Source: Dryocosmus kuriphilus (taxonomy: Eukaryota > Arthropoda > Insecta > Hymenoptera > Cynipidae). From it: a stretch of DNA of 64,000 bases. The position numbers and the translations under genes are program-made. The notes under the pieces are model-generated. The model worked only from the letters and a program-made list of their open reading frames with translations. It was not told the origin of the DNA and made no database searches. The DNA is taken from assembly GCA_038277395.1 (NCBI GenBank), contig CM076193.1, positions 174,260,711 to 174,324,710 on the forward strand, in the 5' to 3' direction. Below, one piece after another: positions 44,077 through 55,379 of this stretch. Position 1 is the first letter of the stretch. Every line of letters begins with the position of its first letter.

Positions 44077-45432
44077 ATGCCAGAAGCAGTGCAGTTCTCA
44101 GCCATCTCGCAAGGTGCTAACATGTCAGCATGCACTCCTTCTGACACAACTAGGCCTCAGGGTTAAAGAAAGAAACTGAAAAGGCCATTCCAGATATTTG
44201 CCATCTCGAGCCGTTGTAACAAAGAAAATGGCGGAAATATTAAACATTCACGCACCAGCGACATTTTATGAGTCCATATCCCACTATGAGATTCATGCAG
44301 ATCTGCCTTATCCCCTCATCGTCTTTCAACAAAGGTGATTAAATTCGAATCACTCTTCAGCATCAAGGTTTGTGTATACTACCCAGTAAGTATTCACTGC
44401 GCGTGTGCGGAAGGCTGACAATGGATGACGATATAGTCAGAAATGTTACTGCAGCGACCTTAGTGAGCAATGCAATCTGCTTCCTGTATGCTGAAGTTCG
44501 CTATGTGCTCAATGGTATAGAGATAGACTTTTGCATATTGCAGGTCTCACGAGCACAATAAAAGGCTACGTCCCTCTCATTCCTGGACAAAGTTATGTTA
44601 TGGAGAATACAGGATGGCTAGGCATCCCCGAAGGAACAGGACGTCTTACCAATGAGGTGGAATACATTGATGTTACCATACCGCTCAGTATGGTCCTAGG
44701 ATTCGCTGAAGACTATCGAAAAATCGTTGTTAATGCAAAGCGCGAACTTATCCTGACCAGATCACACAGTGACTTGAACGCCATCATTCAATAACGACAT
44801 TCATCAGAAAATGTAGTGGATGATACCACACGTAATAGCTTCAGATCGGTAGAAGATACAGTTGCTGAGCTTTGTTGAAAAAGACCCTCTGTCCACTACG
44901 TGTTTTCGCTCATGCGAATTGTACGAATACCCCCTGCTCCCCTCCACCTCAAGATGCATATGTACTGTGAAAATGTCATTTAACTTGGAGAAACCACGTT
45001 CCGTTACCCTGTGTTTCCAGACAGGCAGAACGATTAGGCGAGTAAGATATGCCAATCGTTTCGACCTTTGCAGTATAACCAATGTCAAGGTCTTCCTCAA
45101 TTCATAGTACTTACGTAAGACAATCTGAATCTGACTATTAATCGCATTCAGTTTGCGCTACTATATGGAATTTATGCAAACTTTCAGGCAGCCTACAATA
45201 GCAAAGACCTGAAACCATGCTGAAGAAAAACGATTTCAAAGAACACGCTCCTCTGGCTGTTATCGATTGCTCAAGAGGAAATTAGTTTCACAAACACACC
45301 ATATTGGACGTGCGTCTTGAATTTGGATTTAGAGACAATTTTTCCGCTGAAACTTCAGCCTACTGCCTCATCATACGTGACCGCCTTATTCAATATCAAC
45401 CTCTCAGTGGTAGCGTAGAAAAGTTTATTTAA
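44077..45432 (+). pseudogene. Probable Polinton major capsid gene, right copy
   Basis: Starts MPEAVQFSAISQGANMSAC at 44077. Fragments in all three frames cover about 450 codons: the IHAPATFYESISHYEIHADL area (44245-44300), FLYAEVRYVLNGIEID (44485-44530), LTSTIKGYVPLIPGQSYVM (44543-44600), SIPLSMVLGFAEDYRKIVV-type text (44660-44790), LLSFVEKDPLSTT (44862) and a C-terminal ..AYCLI to 45430. Size and gene order favour the capsid protein; the fold is inferred, not shown. Only about a third of the sequence is open in any one frame. Confidence 0.5.
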
Positions 45433-46179
45433 ATGGTAGGTGTAATGACAGTGGTCTTGTGGGTAATTCTAGTGGCGGGGTTTGAGAGTGCTAGTGGGGA
45501 TAAGAGTTATAAAAGAGATGATTTCAGTAAGCAGAATTCAGTTTTCGTCGAAATGGTGTTCGTAGTGGATGTGCAAGGCTTCAAGAAGCCCATTAACCAG
45601 TTTGTCATCAAGAAGTTGGCTGTAGTTTCTCTCCAGGAAGACTCTCAACCTACGATTTATCTCTTTGAATATCCCTGCTATTAGCATGTGTTGTCAGCCC
45701 GCTACAAGGGTGAGAACTTGTGGCTGATGCGCAATTTTCGTGATTTGAATGTAGAGATGGTGACATACCCTACGATGAATTGAGGCACATAATTCGAGAA
45801 ACACTAGGTAGTGCCATTCAGTCTACGCTAAAGTGTTGGAAAAGAAGAGATGGTGGAGCAGTTTCTTAAAAATTTAAATAAGACCGAAGATTTGGATTGT
45901 CCTTTTCTCCACATAATTCATCCTACAGTTTGTATGAGGTGTAATCACCGTACTCAGTGCTGGTATCAAAATTGTGCAGTTCGAAATGCTCTTGCTCTCA
46001 GGAACTGGTTGTTGACTCTACGGGATCAGCCTACTATTAGACATTACGCTACAAGTAAAATCGATGATGCGGACGAGGATGATGGTGCGAACGATGTCAA
46101 TCTTGATGATGAGATAAATGATCCTGATGACGAGATGAAAGATCTTTGTACCTTGAACATCATATCGCTTACCGGTTGA
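45433..46179 (+). pseudogene. Polinton outermost gene, right copy (unknown role)
   Basis: 45433-45684 reads FESASGDKSYKRDDFSKQN, VVDVQGFKKPINQF and KKLAVVSLQEDSQPTIYLFEYPC up to a stop. A broken middle follows, then 45850-46179 (MVEQFLKNLNKTEDLDCPF, CMRCNHRTQCWYQNCAVRNALALR) and a long Asp-rich tail. The Cys/His spacing in the second part could bind zinc. Counterpart of 26335-27075. Confidence 0.6.
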
Positions 46180-47166
46180 GAATTTATGTATTAAAAAAAA
46201 AAACTTCTTGTTCTCCTGTCTAAATAGGTTAAGATTATGTTTGTTCGCTTAGGTTAAGTTTTTGAATAAGTAGAAGAATGTTTATATGCAAAGAAGGTTT
46301 AACTTTATTTTAACCACATCTACTTAGTTTTTAGTTCACGGATAAGTGTGTTTTTTTCCAGTTAGTTTGAAGTTAATGGATTTCCAGCACATCGATGTGT
46401 TGAATTTCATTACTATTAACACATGGAGCTTAGGTAAAAAATTAACGTTCATAAACTATGCATATATGTTTGGAAAGGTGTTGAGAGCTTGGGAATCCCG
46501 CTGAATTTTACGCTCGATGGTTGCATTTTGCATCGTCCGTGTAGAAATTTTCTAAATTAAGTCCAAATTTGGTAAATCTTGTAAATTTTTTTAATGTATC
46601 GTTTAAATCAGTTCAACAAACTTTCCCCTTGTCCTAATTACTTCTTCCATATCGCATACCGTTTTCGAGATATCTAGAAATTTTAAAGAATGCAAGAGAA
46701 TCAAAAAAAATCTTGGAAATTGAACATTCTTTTCAGTATATCGTTTTGATCAGTCCGAAGAACTTCCCCCTTGTCCTAATCCCTTTTGTCATACCTCTGA
46801 CGGTTTTCGAGTGTTGCGACCTCAAATTAATATTTTTAAAAATTCAAACAATGTTTGTCGCCACCTTAGATAGTGTTAGAGCGAATGTTGTATACACTCG
46901 CCCGAGTAATTTTCGACTCATGATAAATGTACCGTAGTCAGTATACTAGTAAAGACAAACCGAATAAAGGCTTTATAACACGGTCGGGATGCTACAAGTA
47001 CAACAGTAGATAAAGTAGAAAGCCCGCTATTATTATAATGCATTACCAGGGGCAGAGGAAACTTAGTTAGTGTTGATAAGTCAGTAATGACAAGAAAGCG
47101 ATAAATAAATTACCCACATTAATTGCATAATGGTATCCATTAACTACACGAGATAAAGTTAAAGTA

Positions 47167-48408
47167 CGAGGTGTGTTCAAAAAGTAAGGTGACATATAAT
47201 TTTTACGAAAAAATATTTATTATTCATCAATTATTATGTTGTCTCCTTCAATGTAACCCCCCTCAGATATAAAAAACATGTGCCAACGCTTTTTCTAAAC
47301 CTCGAAGCACTTCTGATTACCACTTTTTGGTATAGCCTTAAGTTCTTCAAACGATGCATTCTTCATCTCCTCAATCGTTGCAAATCTCCGTTCTTTCATG
47401 GGTCTCTTCAGTTTTGGGAACTGGAAAAGTTCGCAGGGGGCCAAAGCCGGTGAATATGGTGGCAGAGGCATGATTGTGGTTTTGTTTTTGACCAAAATGT
47501 CACGCACAAGCAAAGATGAGTGAGCAGGTACATTGTCGTGGTGCAATATCCGTGAATTCTTTTTCCACAATTCTGGACGTTCTTGTCGTATTGCTTCTCG
47601 CAAACGGCGCACAACTTCAAGGTAGTACTTCTTAAAGACCGCGCGGCCTTGTGGTAAGTACTCCTGATGTACTACGCCACGGTAATCGAAGAAAACAGTG
47701 AGAAAAACCTTGACATTTGAACGAACTTGACGTGCTTTTTTCGGTCTTGGCTATTCCGCGGTCTTCCATTGTGACGATCCGGCTTTGGTTTTGACGTCCT
47801 AACCGTACGTCATTCGACGGTTCTTTTGGTCAAAATTAAGCAGTTTCGGAACAAATTTCGCTGCCACACGTTTCATGCCTAAAGCATCGGAAAAAATTGC
47901 ATGGCGCGAGGCAACTAAGATGCCGACGTCTTCAGCAACTTCTCTAACAGTGATTCGATGATTCCCCAGCACAAAATTTTTCACTTCTTCAACGCTTTCA
48001 TCATTTATTGACGTACTGGGGCGTCCAGAGCGAGATTCGTCATTGTTGTCTTCGCGGCCTTCTTGGACAAGCTTATGGTCCACTTATAAATGTTTTTTTT
48101 TTCGCTCAAAGTAGACTCACCGTATGCCACTGTCAACATTTCAAGCGTTTTGGAGCACATAAATCTATTTTTTACACAAAATTTGATGCAAGGTCTTTGA
48201 TCCATTTTTTTCGAGAGCAGAAAATCGAGGATCACACCCAACACTTCTAACCTTTGCGCATCTCACAAGCAAACTAAAAATGTTTTACACTTGAAACTGT
48301 CACATATGCTAGGGACAAGTGTGCCTATATAAATTTAAAAAAATTGAAGATCGAATATTGGCAGCCCGCGAAATTTGAAAAGTCACCTTACTTTTTGAAC
48401 ACACCTCG
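47167..48408 (-). mobile_element. Mariner inserted in the solo LTR
   Basis: Ends cgaggtgtgttcaaaaagta and its complement are nearly perfect over about 28 bp and are flanked by TA (47165-47166 and 48409-48410). The length, 1242 bp, is normal for mariner. The same subfamily as the split copy at 5356-15257. Confidence 0.92.
47295..48244 (-). pseudogene. Mariner transposase, several frameshifts
   Basis: 48244-48005 holds the N-terminal helix-turn-helix (KFCVKNRFMCSKTLEMLTVAYGE); 48083-47799 the linker (DESRSGRPSTSINDESVEEVKNFVL, KRVAAKFVPKLLNFDQKNR). The first-aspartate region is in broken frames (47760-47640). 47612-47295 reads HHDNVPAHSSLLVRDIL, then PPYSPALAPCELFQFPKLK. The usual third aspartate (PCD) is glutamate and the SPD motif is SPA, so even an unbroken frame would have an altered active site. 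Confidence 0.85.
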
Positions 48409-48794
48409 TATAAGGAAAGTAGTTATACATAAATATTCGCTAAGTAAGAAGTTCCTGGAGTAGTTAAAATTAGTAATCCGTGCATCTATAGCTATAACGT
48501 CAATAGAAGAAGGATTACGGGGATCGATTCCACCAGTATTCAGTAAATAATCAATCAATAATCTATCGCTACACCATTGATGACCGTCTGACACCATCAG
48601 AGAGACTCTGTTCACTAAATTATCAATACATATGATATTAGCTTAATGCTATGTGCAACGACAGAATTATGCAAAATCATCAATTGTATAAATCTGCTTG
48701 ATTCGTCGTTCGAGAACGCTCGAGACAACGTGCGGTGGACCAATATGCGTGACCAATAACATAAATTCACGTTCTTTTGATTAGCAAGATAATG

Positions 48795-48905
48795 TTACCA
48801 AGCTAACCAATCTTGGAAAATAACGGTACGTGACATTATTCTGTTTAGAAAGTACGTGACATTATTCAGATTATCAACATACGTGACATTATTCATTTTA
48901 GTGAC
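48795..48905 (+). repeat. Triple 15-bp motif in the solo LTR
   Basis: tacgtgacattattc occurs at about 48830, 48852 and 48880, and a fourth partial tacgtacg follows. Such short repeats in LTRs are often enhancer-like; no factor is assigned. Confidence 0.6.
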
Positions 48906-50851
48906 GTACGTACGACGACCTCTTGCATTCCCAGCAGTTAATTGTACACATCGTCCTCTGTGATCAGTTAAATAACCTCAAGCTACAAGTAAATTTGCTA
49001 ACAGTGAACTGAGTCCCTTTGATCGTAGCTAATATGGTTGTCACAGAGTCTTGTTCAGGCTAGAATTAAGTGTCATAAATTCGAACAAGGACTCAGTAGT
49101 GGATTCGATCTGCAGCCTTATGTTCGTGTAACGCTCGAAGGTGAAAGGAAGGTTACTTTGTTTTTGAGTCCGGACCTTGCACTCTAGCCAAACCGACTAT
49201 GCGAAATTATCTCTTCGCTGTTCTTTCGGAATCGACACGCAAGCGAAGACCATTTGTATTGCCCTTTCTGAATAAAAAGGTAGTGTAAATTTTTAGATAC
49301 AATTATTAACACTTCTACAATAAACAACATTTTACCAAACACTCCTTGCAAAAATAACATTAATCCTCATCACACTCTGCATATTTTGAACTTTATTCTT
49401 GCAGAGCCCGCGTAGGATTACCAGTCACAAGTCCCACAACAAATAATTGATCAGGATTTACCACCCTGATCTAGATCAGCTAAACTCGCCTCCTATACAC
49501 TTCCAATTCCATTCTACACTCCCCTTGAACTCGGTACGTAACACGAGATATACACAATTTTGGAAATTACAAAAATTTTGGAATTATGAAAAATTTTTTA
49601 GTTTATTAGATACATTGGTCTGGAAAACCATGATATTAGAATAAAATCTTGTCCGTCTTTGCGCAACTCTTACCGTTTTCGAGATACACACAAATTTGAA
49701 AATCAAACTAATAAAAAATTTGGAATTTTGAAATTCTTTTAGCCTATTATTTAGATCATTCTGAGGAAGTAATACTTTTGAAGAACCCCAAGATTTTGTC
49801 GGTTCTTGCGTAGCTCCTACTGTTTCCGAGATATCTGCAAATTTTTAAAAATGCAAAAAAAGTCAAAAGAGAAATCTTGCAATTTGAAAATCTTCGAATT
49901 GGTCTATCATATAGATTAGTCCGAGAAATTTCCTCCTTGTCCTAGTACCTTTTTTCATATCTCTAACCGTTTTCGATATAACTATAAATTTTGGAAAATT
50001 GCACACAGGTGCGCCATATGTCGTCATCAAAAAGAATCTCGCTGTAGTTTACTTCTGGTAACAACTAGAATTTACCATTGCAGCTTTAGAAACCTACCCT
50101 ACCGACTTTCGGGTAATACAGGCTTCGGCAACGGAAATTGACGGCCTCTATAGGCACCAACAAGAAGCTTTTAGTGTTGTGCTTTTAGCATGGAAGCCTA
50201 CCTTACCGACTGAGGATAATATCGACTGCCGATAACTTAATCTGGAACGCAACCAGTGATGGAATAGTGGCGCCATCTGTCGGCGGTAGCGCGAAGCATG
50301 TCGTCGTGCTCCCCCAGAATATACATAGATATACTGCTCAACAAAATATAATAATACCAATTAAATAAAGAAGCTACATATTCTATGTCCTTAATTTTCA
50401 ATTTTCAAAAAATATAAGTTTTTTAAAGTACATTTTTATAAATCTAGGAAATAGAGACTGGAAACATTTTATTCAATATGTTTTATTTATAAATTTTTTG
50501 AAATTCAGAAACCAAAGGGTTTTGTTTGTATTTTCTAAGTTTTTTCTTTAGTTAAATTAACAAAACTTAAACCGACCAAATACATAAAAATCTTTAACAT
50601 TTTCTTAAAGATTTTGCATATTTTTTAGAAGCTAAAGTCATGTCTTCTTGATAGAGGTCGGGTTGTATTTTGCGTTGAGGTTTGGATCTAAAAATCAGAG
50701 GGTATTTTCGAGGGGCCCAAAAGTATGAGGTTTTATTGACATTGAAAGTTCCGAAAAAGATTATTTTTTAGTATGGAAGGAGACTTTTGGCCAAACATAT
50801 TATCTTCTCTCTGTCACAGCATATATTTCGTTGAACAAATATATCATAATA

Positions 50852-52184
50852 CGAGGCCTGTCCGAAAAGTATTCGGAATACCTTTGAATCTACGCTCCAG
50901 AACATTCGAGCGTAATCTACCGGGTACCATTGTAAACTGCAACTCTTCAAAAACTCCTTTGATGCTGCAGTTTTTGTCGAGATGCCTTAGTTCGCACACA
51001 GCGTGCATTTGTACACGGAGCCTTTTTGGCGTTCAGCGGATTTGTTTGTTGCTCAAAATGACCGAAAGAGTTGAAAAACGAATTCTCATCAAGCTTTGCT
51101 TTAAACTTGAAAAGACTTCTGCGGAAACAGTTAAAATTATCAAAAAGGCCTTCGGAGATAACTGTATGAGTAAAAGAAAGATATATGAGTGTTACAGGCA
51201 GTTTAAATATGGCCCCCAATCTGCTGACAGCGACTCGCGCTGCAGCCAGCCTTCAAGCACAGCAACACCGGAAAATATCGAGTGTGTGCGACCTGCGATT
51301 AAAGAAGATCGCCAGCTGACTGTGCGCGAATATGAATATGATCTTAGAATTCCGCAAGCTAATGTTTGCGAAATTCTAACGGAGAAACTGGGAATGACTC
51401 TTGTGCGTGCAAAATTCATTCCAAAATGGCTCACAGAAGAGTAGCAAAAGCTTCGCTTTGAAGTCGCTCAATACAACTCGGAAATAACTTCCGATGATGA
51501 AAATGTGCTCAAAAAGGTTATTACTGGTGATGAATCGTGGCTCTATGGGCATGATGGCGAAACGAAACAACAGTCTTCACAATGGAAGCTGCAATCCGAG
51601 CCACGACCGAAAGAAGCACGTCAAATTCAGAGCAAGGTCAAGTCAATGCTTATTGTTTTTTTTTATTATGAATATGTTGTGTAATACGAATACGCTCCTG
51701 CGGGTCAGATAATCAATAAATAATTTTATCGTGAAGCTCTGAAAGAATTGCGTGACGCGATTAGAAGAAAACGGTCTCAGCTTTGGTCATGCGGCGACTG
51801 GCCTCTTGACCTCGATAATATGCCAGCGCATTGATAGAAACTTGTGCAGCAATATTTGACAAAGCACAATATCGCGCAGCTACCCCAGCCTCTGCGTAGT
51901 CCCGACAAAGCTCCCTGTGACTTCTGGCTACTTCCAAAATTGAAAAATACACTCAAAGGACACCGGTTTGACGACATAGAGACGATTCAGGCAAATGCGA
52001 CGAGTGCACTATGGGCTACATATTTCGAAAATTGTCTTCCAGGACTGCTTCAGGAACTGGAACCACCGGTGGGAGCGCGTCGTTCGATCAAATGGGAACT
52101 ACTGGGTATTCACTTGCCGGATGAAGAAGAGTAACACCAGCGTGGAGGTATGGAGGTATTCCGGATACTTCTCGACAGAATTTG
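50852..52184 (+). mobile_element. Mariner abutting the right end of the palindrome
   Basis: Left end cgaggcctgtccgaaaagta after TA (50850-50851). Right end complement caaattctgtcgagaagtat before TA (52185-52186), more diverged. Length 1333 bp. It lies 11 bases from the last recognisable Polinton terminal sequence. Confidence 0.82.
51058..52134 (+). pseudogene. Mariner transposase, multiple stops
   Basis: The ATG at 51058 starts MTERVEKRILIKLCFKLEK, followed by the helix-turn-helix and linker to a stop after WLTEE (51442). First aspartate in VITGDESWLYGHD (51520-51555). Second in DLDNMPAH (51810), followed by two stops. Third in SPDKAPCDFWLLPKLK (51899-51945). The C-terminal part runs to 52134. 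At least five stops; the catalytic triad DD34D is still visible. Confidence 0.85.
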
Positions 52185-52186
52185 TA

Positions 52187-52456
52187 TATTAAAGATATTG
52201 TCGTACGATCACAGATATTGACGTATGATCACAGATTCAACGAAGATTCCAGCAAACCAAATTTTTCCTGGTCGAACGTTATCTCTGCCAAATCTGCAAT
52301 AGAATTGGGCCCTCGGATTTAACAACTAGCCCGACAGTCGAAAACGCATAAAATGATTGTTCAAATGTCTTAGTAATTTAAGAAGTTAACCTTTTATAGC
52401 ATAAACTTGTAGAGAATAACAAAATAAGCCTTTTCTCTACGTGAAATTTTTCCGAT
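52187..52456. other. Unassigned gap with short tandem motif
   Basis: Starts with two to three copies of gatattg.cgta.gatcaca (52192-52240), then plain AT-rich sequence. Confidence 0.5.
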
Positions 52457-53023
52457 GATTACACAGCCCCACAAAAAAAAAATTTTCTGTGCACGTAACC
52501 AGGCCACCATATCTATATGTTTTTGGGGTCGCTGAGCCCGAATCCGGGGTCCCTTTTTCTCCATCAGGTCAGGGTTAAGGTCATTTCAAGACCAAATCAA
52601 GACTATTCGACGAATGTGGACCAAGATGCCGTTTTTGTATGTTTTATAGGTCCCTGAATCCGAATTCGAGATCTGTTTGTCTATATCAGGTCAGGATCAA
52701 GGCCATTTCAAGGTTAAATCGAGGAAAAAGCCTGTGGACAGACACAATTACTACATCTATATGTTTTTTGGGTCGCTGAGTCCGAATCCGGGGTCCGTTT
52801 TTCTCCATCAGGTAAGGGTCAAGGCCATTTCAAGGATAAATCGAGGAAAGCCCCTGTAAACAGACACAACTACCACATGTATACGTTTTTAGTGTCGCTG
52901 AGTAAACAGAGACAGACATTATAACTATATGTATCATCGATTCAGAAAATATCGAGAACCTTCATTTATCTATTGTTTTGTATGGTATCTTACACTTTTC
53001 TTTTTAAATGATCGTACAAGTGA

Positions 53024-53893
53024 CTATCTTTTACGCTTGACTCCTTTTTTATTACTTTCTCTCTTCAATGACCAGCAGTAATCAGCCATCATGTTCACAT
53101 CCCACCGTCCTTGATATCTTTTTTCTATTTTCTTGATATCTTGGTGGAACCTCTCTCCCTGCTCCTCACTGAAATCCGCTAGATTCTGTGGAAAGTGATC
53201 TATATGTGAATGCAAATAATGTAATTTTGAATTCATAAAACACCCTAGTTCCTTACAGTTTTCCAACATTCGATCCACTATTTTCTTCTACTCTACGCTT
53301 TTATTATTCCCAAGAAAATTTTGTACAACTTCTTTAAAACAGACCCATGCTGCTCTTTCTTTGTCAGTCATTACAAGAACGAACTCATTATCTTTTAACA
53401 ATTCACGTATTTGTGGTCCATCAAAGGTACCTTCATTAATTTTTGCATCACTGAGTTTAGGGAATTTTTCCTTCAAATATATAAAGCACTCTCCTTCTTT
53501 ATTTAAGGCTTCTACATATTGCTTCATCAAGCCGAGTTTGATGTGGAGGGATGGTAGCAATACCTTACTGCGATCAGCCAGTGTTTCGCGTATAATATTA
53601 GCAGAACCAGCCTCGAAATAGGTTCTGTTCGGCCATATCTTCGTTATGTAGTGCTTCTTGCGATCTCTGCTGTCTCATAGACACAAAAAACAGGGATATT
53701 TCGTATTTCCAGGTTGTTGTCCTAACAGTATAGTTAAAATCTTAAGATATCCGCAAATAAGCCAGTTATGCTCAGAGTATTTTATTGTCTCTAAAATGAA
53801 TTTCATCGCACTATATTCTTCTTTTATTACGGTTGAATGGTCTATGGGATTTGAAGCAAAAGCATTAATGTTATGAAGTAATACTGCCTTCAA
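53024..53893 (-). pseudogene. Transposase-like protein, C-terminal part
   Basis: Three minus-strand pieces in line: 53893-53675 (KAVLLHNINAFASN, WLICGYLKILTILLG, TKYPCFLCL then a stop), 53560-53288 (LPSLHIKLGLMKQYVEALN, PQIRELLKDNEF, ending in a stop) and 53278-53024 (FSEEQGERFHQDIKKIEKRY, MMADYCWSLKRE). These blocks recur as a high-copy family in arthropod and other animal genomes and look like a DNA transposase, but I cannot name the superfamily or point to the catalytic residues with confidence. Two stops plus a shift near 53900 separate it from the N-terminal ORF, so the original protein was about 580 residues. Confidence 0.6.
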
Positions 53894-53910
53894 ACTTGTA
53901 GTGGAGGAGA

Positions 53911-54780
53911 CTATAAATAGTCTCCATCATTGTCCTTATAAATTCCTATCTGGAACTCATCCATTAACCCTTCCACATTATTGCAATACCCTAATAAAGG
54001 TTCCCCTATCATCGTAAAATATTTTCTAAAGTTTTCCTGCCGGTTTCGGTAATATGATATTCTTGCGCCTTTTGAGAGCCAGTTGTTGCCTTTCATGTAT
54101 GAAGCTAGATATTCCGCTTTATCTTTAGGTAAATCCAGGTCCCTTACAAGATCATTCAATTCTTTTTGACCTATGATTTTTGGAGTTTTGTCTTGACCAT
54201 TAGTAGCATAGTATTCAGTACTTGTACTCATATTTCCATCATCTAAAGTATATTCATGTCCATCTTTATATTCATCTTCTTCAGCGTCACTAATATCGCA
54301 TGCATCATTGGTTGACATACATTCCATCGAATCCATTGAACTGTCGCTTTCATCGCCAATATCAATATTTTCCTCTACTGGTCTTACTAGCGTTGAAACT
54401 TTAGGATATTTGATACTCTGAATACTTTTTTTATTAATTCCTGTCACTTTTGTCAAACATAAATAACAGTTTGCTGCGCATGATGGCTCTTCCCAATATG
54501 CAGGTTTTACAAACTTTAATTTTTCAGGTTTTTTTTCGGAATCGTATCTGGTCATCGTCATGTAACAAGCACTACATATCTTGTGTGGTATCCATTTTTT
54601 ATCTTGGTTATAAATATCCAATCCAAAACAATTTTTGTAAATATTTTTTATTTTATCGGATATTTGTCTTCGGTCAGCTGATAGGTGATACTTAGCACAT
54701 ACGTAACAAAATGCATCAACATTTTTGTTACAGTAGTGTTCAGATGGAGAACTTGCTACATTTGTTTTTAATGAAAACAC
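53911..54780 (-). CDS. N-terminal part of the same transposase-like protein
   Basis: A 289-codon open frame from ATG 54780. Cys pairs spaced like a zinc-binding domain are visible: DAFCYVCAKYHL, HKICSACYMTM and CAANCYLCLTKV. A Ser/Asp-rich acidic linker follows (GDESDSSMDSMECMSTND), then KELNDLVRDLDLPKDKAEYLASYM and ISYYRNRQENFRKYF. It ends at a stop just before the C-terminal pieces at 53893, with a frame change at the junction, so it is the front of a broken gene. As it stands it could still give a truncated zinc-finger protein. Confidence 0.6.
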   Translation of the reverse strand: MFSLKTNVASSPSEHYCNKNVDAFCYVCAKYHLSADRRQISDKIKNIYKNCFGLDIYNQDKKWIPHKICSACYMTMTRYDSEKKPEKLKFVKPAYWEEPSCAANCYLCLTKVTGINKKSIQSIKYPKVSTLVRPVEENIDIGDESDSSMDSMECMSTNDACDISDAEEDEYKDGHEYTLDDGNMSTSTEYYATNGQDKTPKIIGQKELNDLVRDLDLPKDKAEYLASYMKGNNWLSKGARISYYRNRQENFRKYFTMIGEPLLGYCNNVEGLMDEFQIGIYKDNDGDYL

Positions 54781-55379
54781 TGAAGTCTGTTTATTTTAAG
54801 TATTTGAAGTTGTGTTATGTTTGGTTTTTTTATGTCCCATAGTAGATTTAAGTACCCACGCGTTAGGGATCCTGGTCCGATGGCAGGTGAGTCCACCGTC
54901 CTGAGTGTGGTAACTCTCATACCTCCTCAGGTCTAATCATGAGAGCTTTCCGACTTTGACGAGGACAATGTCAACTCGTTGTCGGACACACTACGGCTTC
55001 ATTCTCACACCGTAACGCCCCCCTGCAAGGCAGCGCGCTACTTTGGCTTCGATACCACATGGGACTGGAAAGCGAATCATTCTACACATCTCCTTTCGAA
55101 GCTGTTGTTATTGTCCCAGTATCCCTCGCGGTAGCAGGATTTGAAGAATTCAAATATTACCACGCAGATGTAATGTTAGTTTAGAAACTGTAATTGGGCT
55201 CACCAGTGTTGCTATATTACGTCCTTCAGCGCAGAGATATTCGGTCAGTCAGAATATAAAAATGATATTCTATAAAAATGAGGATACATTAAACGTTTGT
55301 CCTCCGTATCACGTTAAAACTGAAGTCTTGAAGCATAGAAAAGAAAACCAATATATCCAATTTTATTTTACATCTGTAT
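54781..55379. other. 5' flank of the A/B-element gene, GC-richer patch
   Basis: 54830-55100 is less AT-rich than its surroundings (ccacgcgttagggatcctgg ... gtaacgcccccctgcaaggc) and has no open frame or tRNA-like shape that I can support. It may hold the promoter or be a separate short insertion. Confidence 0.35.

Larger units (their letters stand above)
46812..49543 (+). mobile_element. Solo LTR with TSD, split by a mariner
   Basis: The block starts tgttgcgacctcaaattaat (46812) and ends ggtacgtaaca (49543). The short inverted ends tgttgcg/cgtaaca and the 4-bp flanks cgag (46808-46811 and 49544-49547) are those of an LTR retroelement. The left arm shows the empty site. After removing the mariner the LTR is about 1.49 kb with no gag or pol, so it is a solo LTR left by recombination. 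A possible polyadenylation signal gaataaaaagg is at 49270. Strand is assigned only by that signal and is tentative. Confidence 0.8.
24681..50840. mobile_element. Inverted dimer of a Maverick/Polinton-like element
   Basis: The window's largest structure is a 26-kb imperfect palindrome. 24681-~35970 (left arm) aligns with the complement of ~39140-50840 (right arm), from the outer ends (ttgttcaac.aaatatatgct and its complement) through five gene regions to the integrase. DNA polymerase B (37540-38941) occurs once, between the arms. The gene set (polymerase B, retroviral-type integrase, A32-like ATPase, PLA2/minor-capsid-type and probable major capsid genes) is that of Maverick/Polinton elements and related adintovirus-like viruses. 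All genes carry stops or shifts. The outer ends lack clear target duplications: the left abuts a LINE tail and the right abuts a mariner. Confidence 0.82.
46180..50840. repeat. Polinton right outer arm, with LTR insertion
   Basis: 46180-46811 and 49544-50840 align with the complement of 24681-26335, including the ~120-bp degenerate units (gtcctaat..cttttgtcat, taccgttttcgagatat cores near 46650, 46780, 49670, 49830 and 49960) and the agatggcgcca / gccgacagatgg region near 50270. The foreign block 46812-49543 interrupts one repeat unit. Confidence 0.78.

Noticed and set aside
24681..50840. Two unrelated Polintons inserted independently in opposite orientation
   Set aside because: Not excluded, but shared outer ends on both sides and the single central polymerase fit one joined structure better. 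Kept as the alternative to test.
54830..55100. rRNA-like or tRNA-like GC-rich patch
   Set aside because: No recognisable rRNA core motif or cloverleaf; left as unassigned.
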